In this document: positions 1 to 5,236 of the stretch, one piece after another | Numbering within the stretch: position 1 is the stretch's first letter | Layout: each line of letters begins with the position of its first letter | Assembly (NCBI GenBank): GCA_039916225.1 | Contig: JBDSLU010000472.1 | Coordinates: 1-5,236, forward strand | DNA: 5,236 nucleotides | From: JBDSLU01 sp039916225 | GTDB taxonomy: Bacteria > Acidobacteriota > Vicinamibacteria > Vicinamibacterales > Vicinamibacteraceae | Direction of reading: 5' to 3' | Position numbers and translations under genes: made by a program | Notes under the pieces: model-generated | What the model was told of the DNA's origin: nothing | What the model saw: only the letters and a program-made list of their open reading frames with translations | The model's database searches: none

Positions 1-1
1 C

Positions 2-742
2 CAGGACGCCGACATCAACATGAAGCCGTCCGAAGCGGCGGCCGGCTCGCCGATGGGACCGATGCACCTCAAGGCGAAGACGACGACCGTCGTCAGCCAG
101 AAGGTCGGCACGCCCGACGAGAAGGGCGCCATCAAGGTCGAGATGACCTACGACGACATCACGCAGGACGTCCGGCTGAACGATCAGCCAGCGCCCCCGG
201 AGGCCGCCGCGGCGGCGATGAAGATCAAGGGCAAGACCCTCGGCATGGTCATCGACGCCAACGGCGACATGCTGGAAGTGACGCCGCCGGCCGACTTCCC
301 GCTGCCGCCGGAGATGATCAAGGACATGCTCAAGCAGGCGCTCGGCCTGATGCCGCGCCAGGACATCGCCGTCGGCGAGACGGTGACGTCGCCGTTCGCG
401 ATGGCCATGCCGCTGCCGATGCCCGGCGATCCGCCGCAGCTCAAGGGCGAGCTGAAGAGCACGCTCACCGGCCTCTCCGGCACGGGGGGCAACGAGGTCG
501 CCGCGCTCGAGCAGGTCGTCACGGCCGGCGTCGACGCGACCGTCGCCGGCCCGGGCGGCGCCGGCGACATCACCATCAAGCTGCAGGTCAAAGGCAGCGG
601 GACGACCGACTGGGACGTCAAGGGCGGCCTGGTCAAAGGCAGCAAGATGACCACGACGATCGCCGGCACGTTCACCGTTCCAGCGGTCGGCGTGATGGAG
701 ATGAACGGCACCACCATCGTCAGCGTCGAGCGCCTGCCCTGA
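2..742 (+). CDS. Hypothetical protein, possibly DUF6263-like, 5' end missing
   Basis: The reading frame is open from base 2 and the stop is TGA at 740-742, so the gene enters from the left and its true start and any signal peptide lie outside the window. An ATG at 20 is in frame, but the codons before it (QDADIN) are also open and no ribosome binding site precedes it. The visible 240-odd residues hold no transmembrane segment or catalytic motif. They alternate short beta-like stretches with a Pro/Ala/Gly-rich part, and include a 'GMVIDANGDMLEV' stretch, a 'DIAVGETVTSPFAMAMPLP' stretch and a Gly/Thr-rich C-terminal half ending in VSVERLP. This resembles the DUF6263 pattern of a beta-rich, probably exported protein, but the match is from memory and tentative. 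It lies 60 bp before the DUF1015 gene, on the same strand. That it is coding is well supported by the long frame with strong GC3 bias; its function is unknown. Confidence 0.7.
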   Translation, partial: QDADINMKPSEAAAGSPMGPMHLKAKTTTVVSQKVGTPDEKGAIKVEMTYDDITQDVRLNDQPAPPEAAAAAMKIKGKTLGMVIDANGDMLEVTPPADFPLPPEMIKDMLKQALGLMPRQDIAVGETVTSPFAMAMPLPMPGDPPQLKGELKSTLTGLSGTGGNEVAALEQVVTAGVDATVAGPGGAGDITIKLQVKGSGTTDWDVKGGLVKGSKMTTTIAGTFTVPAVGVMEMNGTTIVSVERLP

Positions 743-802
743 GAGTCCTGGCCTTCGATTTCACCAACGGTCCGATTCACGTTCGATAGCGCGCTTCAAG
801 AC

Positions 803-2014
803 ATGGCTGACGTCCGTCCGTTCGCTGCTCTCCGGCCCCGCGCGGGCCTTGCCCCGCGCGTCGCCGCCGTCCCCTACGATGTCGTGAACGCCGAGGAGGC
901 GCGGGCGCTGGCCAGCGACCCGATCAGCTTCCTGCACGTCTCGCGCGCCGAGATCGATCTGCCGCCGGCGACCGATCCCTATGCGGATGCGGTCTACGCG
1001 CAGGCCGTGACGGCGCAAGCGGCGCTGCGAGCCTCGTCGCTCGAGGTCGAGGCGCGACCGGCGATCTATCTGTACCGGCTCACGATGGGCGGGCACGTCC
1101 AGACGGGCGTCGCTGCCGCCTACTCGGTCGACGAGTACCGGCGCAATCTGGTCAAGAAACACGAGAAGACGCGGCCCGACAAGGAGAACGATCGGACGCG
1201 GCACATCATCGAGACGCGGGCCCAGAGCGGGCCGGTGCTCCTGACCTACGCGCGCAGCGCCGCCGTGGACGCGGCCGTCGCCGCCGGCCTGGAAGCGGCC
1301 CCGCTCTACGAATTCACCGCTCCCGACGGCATCGGCCACGCGATCTGGCGCACCGAGCCAGCGGTCGGCGCGGCGATCGTCCAGGCGTTCCGCGGCGTGC
1401 CGGCGCTCTACATCGCCGACGGCCACCATCGTGCCGCCAGCGCGGCGCGCGCCGACGAGCGGTTGAAGAGCGAGGAATCGGGCGCCTTTCTCGGCGTCGC
1501 CTTCCCCGACACCGGCATGCAGATCCTGCCGTATCACCGGGCGATCAAGGACCTGAACGGGCTTACGCCGGAGGCGTTTCTCGCCGACGTGGAGGCGCGC
1601 GCGACGGTGCGGCCGGGCGGCCCCGACGTGGCCGGCAAGGGCCAGTGCGCGATGTATCTGCGCGGCGCCGGCGGCGTCGGCTCGTGGCGGCTCGTGGCCC
1701 TCGACGGCGGCCCGGCCATCGCCGATCCCGTCGCCGGTCTCGACGTCCAGCGGCTCCACGATCGACTGCTGGCGCCGGTGCTGGGGATCGGCGACGAGCG
1801 CACCGACAAGCGGATCGACTTCGTCGGCGGCATCCGCGGCCCGGCGGAGCTGGCCCGCCTGGTCGACAGCGGCAAGGCGGCGGTGGCTTTCGCCATGTTT
1901 CCGACCACCATCGACGATTTGGTCGCCATCGCCGACGCCGGCGGCATCATGCCGCCCAAGTCGACCTGGTTCGAGCCGAAGCTGCGCGACGGCCTGCTGA
2001 CCCACCTGATTTAG
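803..2014 (+). CDS. DUF1015 family protein, candidate serine/phosphoserine-related enzyme
   Basis: A complete protein of 403 residues, close to the usual DUF1015 length of roughly 400-430. Hallmarks appear in family order: an N-terminal 'RPFAALRP' (5-12), 'VPYDVV' (23-28), 'HEKTRPDKENDR' (120-131), 'ADGHHR' (205-210), 'YHR' (244-246), 'DKRIDFVGG' (335-343) and the C-terminal 'MPPKSTWFEPKLRDGL' (383-398). The ATG at 803 is chosen because MADVRPF is the expected family start and no nearby upstream start is in frame; no clear Shine-Dalgarno sequence precedes it. There is no signal peptide or membrane segment, so it should be cytoplasmic. The biochemical role is not established from this sequence. 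The DGHHR motif recalls the ParB/Srx-fold free-serine kinases (archaeal SerK type), and serA and serC follow directly, so action on serine or phosphoserine is a reasonable inference. The family call is firm; the function is not. Confidence 0.93.
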   Translation: MADVRPFAALRPRAGLAPRVAAVPYDVVNAEEARALASDPISFLHVSRAEIDLPPATDPYADAVYAQAVTAQAALRASSLEVEARPAIYLYRLTMGGHVQTGVAAAYSVDEYRRNLVKKHEKTRPDKENDRTRHIIETRAQSGPVLLTYARSAAVDAAVAAGLEAAPLYEFTAPDGIGHAIWRTEPAVGAAIVQAFRGVPALYIADGHHRAASAARADERLKSEESGAFLGVAFPDTGMQILPYHRAIKDLNGLTPEAFLADVEARATVRPGGPDVAGKGQCAMYLRGAGGVGSWRLVALDGGPAIADPVAGLDVQRLHDRLLAPVLGIGDERTDKRIDFVGGIRGPAELARLVDSGKAAVAFAMFPTTIDDLVAIADAGGIMPPKSTWFEPKLRDGLLTHLI

Positions 2015-2126
2015 GGCCTGCGGTTCCGGGCCGGGTCAGCCACGCACTAGGACAATCCGCGGCCCGCGGCGCGGGCGCCTCCTCGATGTACCATGGGCGT
2101 TCCTCCGGGGCTGCGGGGCCTCGGAA

Positions 2127-2131
2127 TGGAG
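2127..2131 (+). promoter_or_regulatory. Ribosome binding site of serA
   Basis: TGGAG sits five bases (CCCCC) before the ATG at 2137. It selects this start within a frame that stays open upstream as far as 1645, inside the DUF1015 gene. The protein starting here (MRVLLADAF) aligns with the normal N-terminus of 2-hydroxyacid dehydrogenases. Confidence 0.6.
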
Positions 2132-2136
2132 CCCCC

Positions 2137-3378
2137 ATGCGCGTACTCCTGGCAGATGCGTTCGAGGAAAGCGGGCTGTCGGCCCTCAAGGCCGCCGGCC
2201 TCGACGTCCTGTACCAGCCCGACCTGAAGGATGCCGCGCTGGTCGACGCGATTGCCGCGTCGGGAGCCGAGGTCCTGGTCGTCCGATCGACCAAGGTGAC
2301 CGCGGCGATGCTCGACGCCGGCCGGCTGGCGCTGGTCGTGCGCGCTGGCGCCGGCTACAACACCATCGATGTCGCCGCTGCCTCGGCGCGCGGCATCTAC
2401 GTGTCGAACTGTCCCGGCAAGAACGCCATCGCCGTGGCCGAGTTGACCTTCGCGCTGCTCCTGGCGATCGATCGTCGTGTCGCCGACAACGTCGCCGACC
2501 TGCGCGCCGGCACCTGGAACAAGAAGCTCTACGCCAAGGCCAGCGGCCTGGCCGGCAAGACGCTCGGCGTGGCCGGCGCCGGCGCCATCGCGCGCGAGGT
2601 GATCCACCGCGCCCGCGCCTTCGACATGCCGGTGCTGCTGTGGAGCCGCCGCTTCGACGGGCGTGGCGACACGCTCAGCGCCGACGAGTGCGCCACACTC
2701 GGCTTCGCCCAGACCGATCTGTGCGTCCGGCTGGCGCCGTCGCTCCTCGATCTCGCGGGGCAGTGCGACGTGCTGTCGCTGCATCTCGCCCTCACCCCGG
2801 ACACCACGAAGATCATCGGCCCGGCGGTGCTGGCCCGCCTCCGCCCGGGCGCGATCCTCCTCAACACCTCGCGCGGCGAGCTGATCGATCACGCGGCTCT
2901 GGCGGAGGCCGTCCGCACGCGCGGGCTGCGCGTCGGCCTCGACGTCTTCGAGCACGAGCCGGACACCGCCACTGGCGCGTTCCACGATCCGGTCGCGCAG
3001 CTGCCTGGCGTCTACGGCACCCATCACATCGGCGCGTCGACGAGCCAGGCGCAGGAAGCCATCGCCGCCGAGACCGTGCGCATCGTGCGCGCCTTTGCCG
3101 AGACGGGGCGCGTGCCCAACGTCGTCAACCTGGCGCGCCGCACCCCGGCGACGCACATGCTCGTCGTCCGGCACCGCGACCGTCCCGGTGTCCTGGCCCA
3201 CGTCTTCGGGCATTTGCGCGAGCGGGCGCTCAACGTGCAGGAGACCGAAAATATCGTCTTCGAGGGCGCCCTCGCCGCCGTCGCCCGCATCAACCTGGAC
3301 AAGGCGCCGGATGCCGCGCTGCTCGACAGCCTGCGCGCCAGCGCCGACGTCCTCGATTTGCAAGTCGTTCCGCTCTAG
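2137..3378 (+). CDS. serA: D-3-phosphoglycerate dehydrogenase with C-terminal ACT domain
   Basis: The protein has 413 residues, about the size of E. coli SerA. It should oxidise 3-phosphoglycerate to 3-phosphohydroxypyruvate, the first step of serine synthesis, in the cytoplasm. Order: N-terminal substrate-domain part with 'VRSTKVT' (49-55), 'RAGAGYNTID' (69-78) and 'SNCPGKNAIAVAELT' (90-104); nucleotide-binding domain from 'GKTLGVAGAGAIA' (140-152); catalytic triad Arg246 (NTSRGELID), Glu274 (GLDVFEHEP) and His297 (THHIGAST); ACT domain about 340-413, a likely site of serine feedback. No intervening ASB domain is present. Oddities: the last Gly of GxGxxG is Ala152; the usual Asp after the second strand is replaced by W169-S-R-R172, hinting at NADP(H); the usual GxDN is GYNT; and about 12 extra residues lie around 175-208. 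A hydroxypyruvate or glyoxylate reductase is the alternative, but serC immediately downstream and the ACT domain favour SerA. Confidence 0.88.
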   Translation: MRVLLADAFEESGLSALKAAGLDVLYQPDLKDAALVDAIAASGAEVLVVRSTKVTAAMLDAGRLALVVRAGAGYNTIDVAAASARGIYVSNCPGKNAIAVAELTFALLLAIDRRVADNVADLRAGTWNKKLYAKASGLAGKTLGVAGAGAIAREVIHRARAFDMPVLLWSRRFDGRGDTLSADECATLGFAQTDLCVRLAPSLLDLAGQCDVLSLHLALTPDTTKIIGPAVLARLRPGAILLNTSRGELIDHAALAEAVRTRGLRVGLDVFEHEPDTATGAFHDPVAQLPGVYGTHHIGASTSQAQEAIAAETVRIVRAFAETGRVPNVVNLARRTPATHMLVVRHRDRPGVLAHVFGHLRERALNVQETENIVFEGALAAVARINLDKAPDAALLDSLRASADVLDLQVVPL

Positions 3379-3414
3379 CCGTGCAATCCGCCCGTTTCGG
3401 GTAATCCGTCTGTC

Positions 3415-3419
3415 AGGAG
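3415..3419 (+). promoter_or_regulatory. Ribosome binding site of serC
   Basis: AGGAG lies 11 bases before the ATG at 3431, a slightly long spacing. An in-frame GTG at 3419-3421 overlaps the AGGAG itself, so it cannot use this site; ATG 3431 gives the normal SerC N-terminus. Confidence 0.55.
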
Positions 3420-3430
3420 TGAGCCAGTCC

Positions 3431-4543
3431 ATGCCGACCACCGTTCAACGCATCTTCAACTTCAGCGCCGGTCCCGCGGTCCTGCCCCCGCCCGTCCTCG
3501 AAGAGGCGCAGCGCGATCTCATCTCGCTGCCGGGCGTCGGCATGTCGATCCTGGAGATCAGCCACCGGTCGAAGGCGTTCGAATCGATCCTCCACACGGC
3601 CGAAGCCGACATCCGCGCGCTCGCCGGCATCTCCGACGACTACGCCGTGCTGTTCCTGCAGGGCGGCGCCAGCCTGCAGTTCTCGATGGTACCGATGAAC
3701 CTGCTGCCCGAGGGCGGCAGCGCCGACTACGTCGTCACCGGCGCGTGGTCGCAGAAGGCGGTCAAGGAAGCGAAGCGTCACGGCAAGGTGAACATCGCCG
3801 CGACCACCGAGGCCGGTAACTTTTCGCGCGTGCCCGATGCCAGCGAGATCAACTGGGACGCCACCGCCGCCTACGCCCACGTGACCTCGAACAACACGAT
3901 CTTCGGCACGCAGTTCCTGACCATGCCGGAGTCGGGCCCCTCGGCCAACGCCGGCGGTCCGCCGCTGGTGTGCGACGCGTCGTCCGATATTTTCAGCCGC
4001 CCGATCGACGTGCCGAAGTACGGCCTCATCTACGCGGGCGCCCAGAAGAACCTCGGCCCGTCTGGCGTGACGCTCGTCATCATGCGGAAGGAGCTGCTGG
4101 CGCGCGCGCCGAAGTCGCTCCCGACGATGCTGAACTACGGCACGCACGCCGAGAACGAGTCGATGTACAACACGCCGCCCTGCTTCGGGATCTACATCCT
4201 GGGGCTGGTCGCGAAGTGGCTTAAGAACGCTGGCGGCCTCGGCGCCATCCAGGCAATCAACGAACGTAAGGCGGGCAAGCTCTACGCCGAGATCGACCGC
4301 TCCGGTTTCTACCGCGGCCACGCCGAGCCCGGCTCGCGGTCGCGCATGAACGTCACCTTCCGGCTGCCGTCCGAGGCGCTCGAGAGCGAATTCGCCAAGG
4401 CGTCGACCGCGGCCGGCCTCGACGGCCTCAAGGGCCATCGCTCGGTGGGCGGGCTACGCGCCTCGATCTACAACGCGTTCCCCGAGGACGGCGTCGACTC
4501 GCTCGTCTCGTTCATGCAGGAGTTCGAGCGCACCAAGGGGTAG
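3431..4543 (+). CDS. serC: Phosphoserine aminotransferase
   Basis: A complete 370-residue, PLP-dependent class V aminotransferase (E. coli SerC is about 362). It converts 3-phosphohydroxypyruvate and glutamate to O-phospho-L-serine and 2-oxoglutarate, and in some bacteria also acts in pyridoxal phosphate synthesis. Visible hallmarks: N-terminal 'IFNFSAGPAVLP' (8-19), 'SHRSKAFE' (44-51) with the phosphate-binding His-Arg, 'LQGGASLQF' (76-84), Trp106 expected to stack on PLP, 'TSNNTIFGTQF' (152-162), the PLP lysine Lys206 in 'YAGAQKNLGPSG' (201-212), 'NYGTHAENESMYNTPP' (235-250), and 'GHRSVGGLRASIYNAFP' (335-351). No key residue is missing. It follows serA by 52 bp on the same strand with no evident terminator between them, so co-transcription is likely. 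A repeat element follows 20 bp after its stop. Confidence 0.97.
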   Translation: MPTTVQRIFNFSAGPAVLPPPVLEEAQRDLISLPGVGMSILEISHRSKAFESILHTAEADIRALAGISDDYAVLFLQGGASLQFSMVPMNLLPEGGSADYVVTGAWSQKAVKEAKRHGKVNIAATTEAGNFSRVPDASEINWDATAAYAHVTSNNTIFGTQFLTMPESGPSANAGGPPLVCDASSDIFSRPIDVPKYGLIYAGAQKNLGPSGVTLVIMRKELLARAPKSLPTMLNYGTHAENESMYNTPPCFGIYILGLVAKWLKNAGGLGAIQAINERKAGKLYAEIDRSGFYRGHAEPGSRSRMNVTFRLPSEALESEFAKASTAAGLDGLKGHRSVGGLRASIYNAFPEDGVDSLVSFMQEFERTKG

Positions 4544-4563
4544 GGCGGGCACTCTCGGTTTCG

Positions 4564-4671
4564 AACATCCAACTTCCAACTGCCAACTTCCAACTGCCAA
4601 CCTCCAACTGCCAACCGCCAACTCCCAAAGGCTTTGCCGCCTTGGGAGTTGGGCGTTGGTCGTTGGGAATT
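4564..4671. repeat. Heptanucleotide repeat element with inverted second arm
   Basis: Nine tandem 7-bp units run from 4564 to 4626: AACATCC, AACTTCC, AACTGCC, AACTTCC, AACTGCC, AACCTCC, AACTGCC, AACCGCC, AACTCCC (consensus AACTKCC). After a short centre the array turns round: 4644-4671 holds four units in reverse orientation (GGGAGTT, GGGCGTT, GGTCGTT, GGGAATT). AAC and the final CC are almost invariant while the middle two or three bases vary, which suggests drift by substitution rather than by slippage. It lies entirely between genes. Read on the - strand it yields a Gly-Ser-Trp-rich seven-residue repeat, a mechanical effect of the 7-bp period rather than a protein. Such arrays resemble the short tandem heptamers known in cyanobacteria and seen, as far as I recall, in Acidobacteriota. 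Confidence 0.9.
4620..4650 (+). terminator. Hairpin at the centre of the repeat, possible serC terminator
   Basis: AACTCCCAA (4620-4628) pairs perfectly with TTGGGAGTT (4642-4650). After a single bulged A at 4629 the stem continues as GGC (4630-4632) with GCC (4639-4641), leaving a six-base loop, TTTGCC. Outside this core the flanking heptamers can pair only imperfectly. The stem is strong and sits 76 bp after the serC stop, before a new promoter. No T-run follows, so classical intrinsic termination is not shown. It may instead protect the 3' end of the mRNA, or simply be the core of the repeat. Confidence 0.4.
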
Positions 4672-4678
4672 CAGCAGG

Positions 4679-4706
4679 TTGCCCGCGGCCTTGCACGAGC
4701 TAGAAT
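4679..4706 (+). promoter_or_regulatory. Sigma-70-like promoter of the TMEM175-type gene
   Basis: TTGCCC (4679-4684) and TAGAAT (4701-4706) are separated by 16 bp. They match the TTGACA/TATAAT consensus at four and five of six positions. The -10 box ends eight bases before the ATG at 4715, so a start at the usual distance would fall at about 4712-4715, giving a leaderless or almost leaderless transcript. No Shine-Dalgarno sequence is present before that ATG, which agrees. Confidence 0.55.
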
Positions 4707-4714
4707 CGGCCGCG
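4684..4714. repeat. 7-bp inverted repeat flanking the -10 box
   Basis: CGCGGCC (4684-4690) and its exact reverse complement GGCCGCG (4708-4714) are separated by 17 bp containing TAGAAT; the right arm abuts the ATG. The position would suit an operator, but the arms are all G and C in a GC-rich genome, so chance is a real alternative. Confidence 0.35.
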
Positions 4715-5236
4715 ATGGCCGCCACTGCCGAGCACGACGTCACGCGCCTCGAAGCGTTCAGCGACGCCGTGTTCGGCTTCGCCATCACCCTGCTCGTCGT
4801 CTCGCTCGAAGTGCCGAACAACTTCGACGAGCTGATGCAGGTAATGCGCGGCCTGCCGGTCTTCGCCGTCACGTTCGCGATCCTGCTGATGATCTGGCAG
4901 GAGCACCACGGCCTGTTCAAGCGGTTCCCGTCCTCGGACGGCGTCACCATCTGGCTGAATGGCGCGCTGCTGTTCGTGGTCGTGTCCTACATCTATCCGC
5001 TGAAGTTCCTCTTCGGCCAGATCGTCCTGCCCGGCGGCCTTCGCTTCGGCCCCGGCGGAGCGTTCCAGAGCGTCGAGCAGCTGGTGATGCTGATGGTGAT
5101 CTACGGCGTCGGCTTCGCCGCGATCTTCCTGATCTTCGCGACGCTCTACTGGCGCGCCGCCCGCCGGGCCGTCGACGGCGTCGCCCGACACGAAGCGCGG
5201 CTCATGGTCGGGCACTCGTTCGTGTTCGTCGCCGTC
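4715..5236 (+). CDS. TMEM175/DUF1211-type membrane protein, 3' end missing
   Basis: From ATG 4715 the frame is open for 174 codons to the right edge with no stop. The first helix carries the family signature R11-x-x-x-F15-S16-D17, in 'RLEAFSDAVFGFAITLLVV' (11-29). In the TMEM175 potassium channel family this motif anchors the pore-lining helix. Further hydrophobic segments lie at about 48-66 (ending in the polar WQEHH), 78-100, 122-146 and from 168 on, which fits the start of a six-helix unit. Bacterial members usually have one such unit of around 200-250 residues and assemble as tetramers, so most of the gene is probably present. It would be an inner-membrane potassium-permeable channel; ion selectivity cannot be read from the sequence. 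It appears to have its own promoter and to be separate from the serine genes. Confidence 0.85.
   Translation, partial: MAATAEHDVTRLEAFSDAVFGFAITLLVVSLEVPNNFDELMQVMRGLPVFAVTFAILLMIWQEHHGLFKRFPSSDGVTIWLNGALLFVVVSYIYPLKFLFGQIVLPGGLRFGPGGAFQSVEQLVMLMVIYGVGFAAIFLIFATLYWRAARRAVDGVARHEARLMVGHSFVFVAV

Noticed and set aside
761..2005. Long open frame on the - strand, 414 codons, opposite the DUF1015 gene
   Set aside because: Arg/Asp/Gly/Val-rich composition without any motif, and it mirrors a gene with clear family hallmarks; antisense frames stay open easily at this GC content.
2062..2076. GCCCGC-GGC-GCGGGC hairpin in the serA leader
   Set aside because: Six GC pairs with a three-base loop and no T-run; expected by chance in such GC-rich DNA, and no riboswitch features surround it.
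1645..2136. 164-codon N-terminal extension of the serA frame
   Set aside because: It overlaps the DUF1015 gene, reads as Arg-rich nonsense, and the ATG at 2137 has its own ribosome binding site and the correct family N-terminus.
3389..3402. CCCG-TTT-CGGG hairpin between serA and serC
   Set aside because: Only four pairs and no T-tract; too weak to call a terminator.
3095..3430. 112-codon N-terminal extension of the serC frame
   Set aside because: It overlaps the ACT domain of serA and is Arg/Ser/Pro-rich nonsense; SerC begins at 3431.
2047..3441. Long open frame on the - strand, 464 codons, opposite serA
   Set aside because: No recognisable domain and fully antisense to a well-supported SerA; a GC-driven shadow.
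3413..4438. Long open frame on the - strand, 341 codons, opposite serC
   Set aside because: Low-complexity Arg/Val/Gly-rich translation with no motif, antisense to a convincing SerC.
4564..4671. CRISPR array
   Set aside because: Units are 7 bp with no spacers, and the array inverts; this is a short tandem repeat, not repeat-spacer architecture.
4454..4950. - strand open frames with a repeated Gly-Ser-Trp heptapeptide
   Set aside because: The peptide repeat arises because a 7-bp tandem repeat translates with a 21-bp, seven-residue period; the rest is antisense to serC or to the TMEM175-type gene.

Overview
This is a GC-rich, densely coding window with five genes, all on the + strand. It looks like a chromosomal stretch from an environmental bacterium. 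The gene families, the GC-rich codon use and a heptanucleotide repeat array (AACTKCC-type) between genes would fit Acidobacteriota, perhaps the Vicinamibacteria. That placement is an impression from memory, not something a single window proves. No phage, transposase, CRISPR, tRNA or rRNA signal is visible.

Layout: (1) the 3' part of a protein of unknown function, possibly a DUF6263-like envelope protein, cut by the left edge and ending at 742; (2) a complete DUF1015 protein, 803-2014; (3) a complete ACT-domain D-3-phosphoglycerate dehydrogenase (serA), 2137-3378; (4) a complete phosphoserine aminotransferase (serC), 3431-4543; (5) a 108-bp repeat element at 4564-4671, made of nine direct heptamers, a hairpin and four inverted heptamers; (6) the 5' part of a TMEM175/DUF1211-type membrane channel gene starting at 4715 and cut by the right edge.

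The core is a serine biosynthesis module. SerA oxidises 3-phosphoglycerate to 3-phosphohydroxypyruvate and SerC transaminates that to O-phosphoserine. The third step, phosphoserine phosphatase (serB), is not in the window. The DUF1015 gene directly upstream carries an ADGHHR motif like that of ParB/Srx-type free-serine kinases, so a role at the serine/phosphoserine node is an attractive inference. Spacings of 122 bp and 52 bp suggest that DUF1015, serA and serC could be one transcription unit, with a possible extra start before serA. The repeat element closes the unit. The TMEM175-type gene then appears to have its own promoter (TTGCCC-16 bp-TAGAAT), placed so close to the ATG that the mRNA would be leaderless or nearly so.

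The observations most worth following are the serine-cluster DUF1015 protein, the SerA variant whose cofactor loop reads WSRR instead of the usual Tyr-Asp and which lacks the last glycine of GxGxxG, the heptamer repeat element, and the candidate leaderless promoter.
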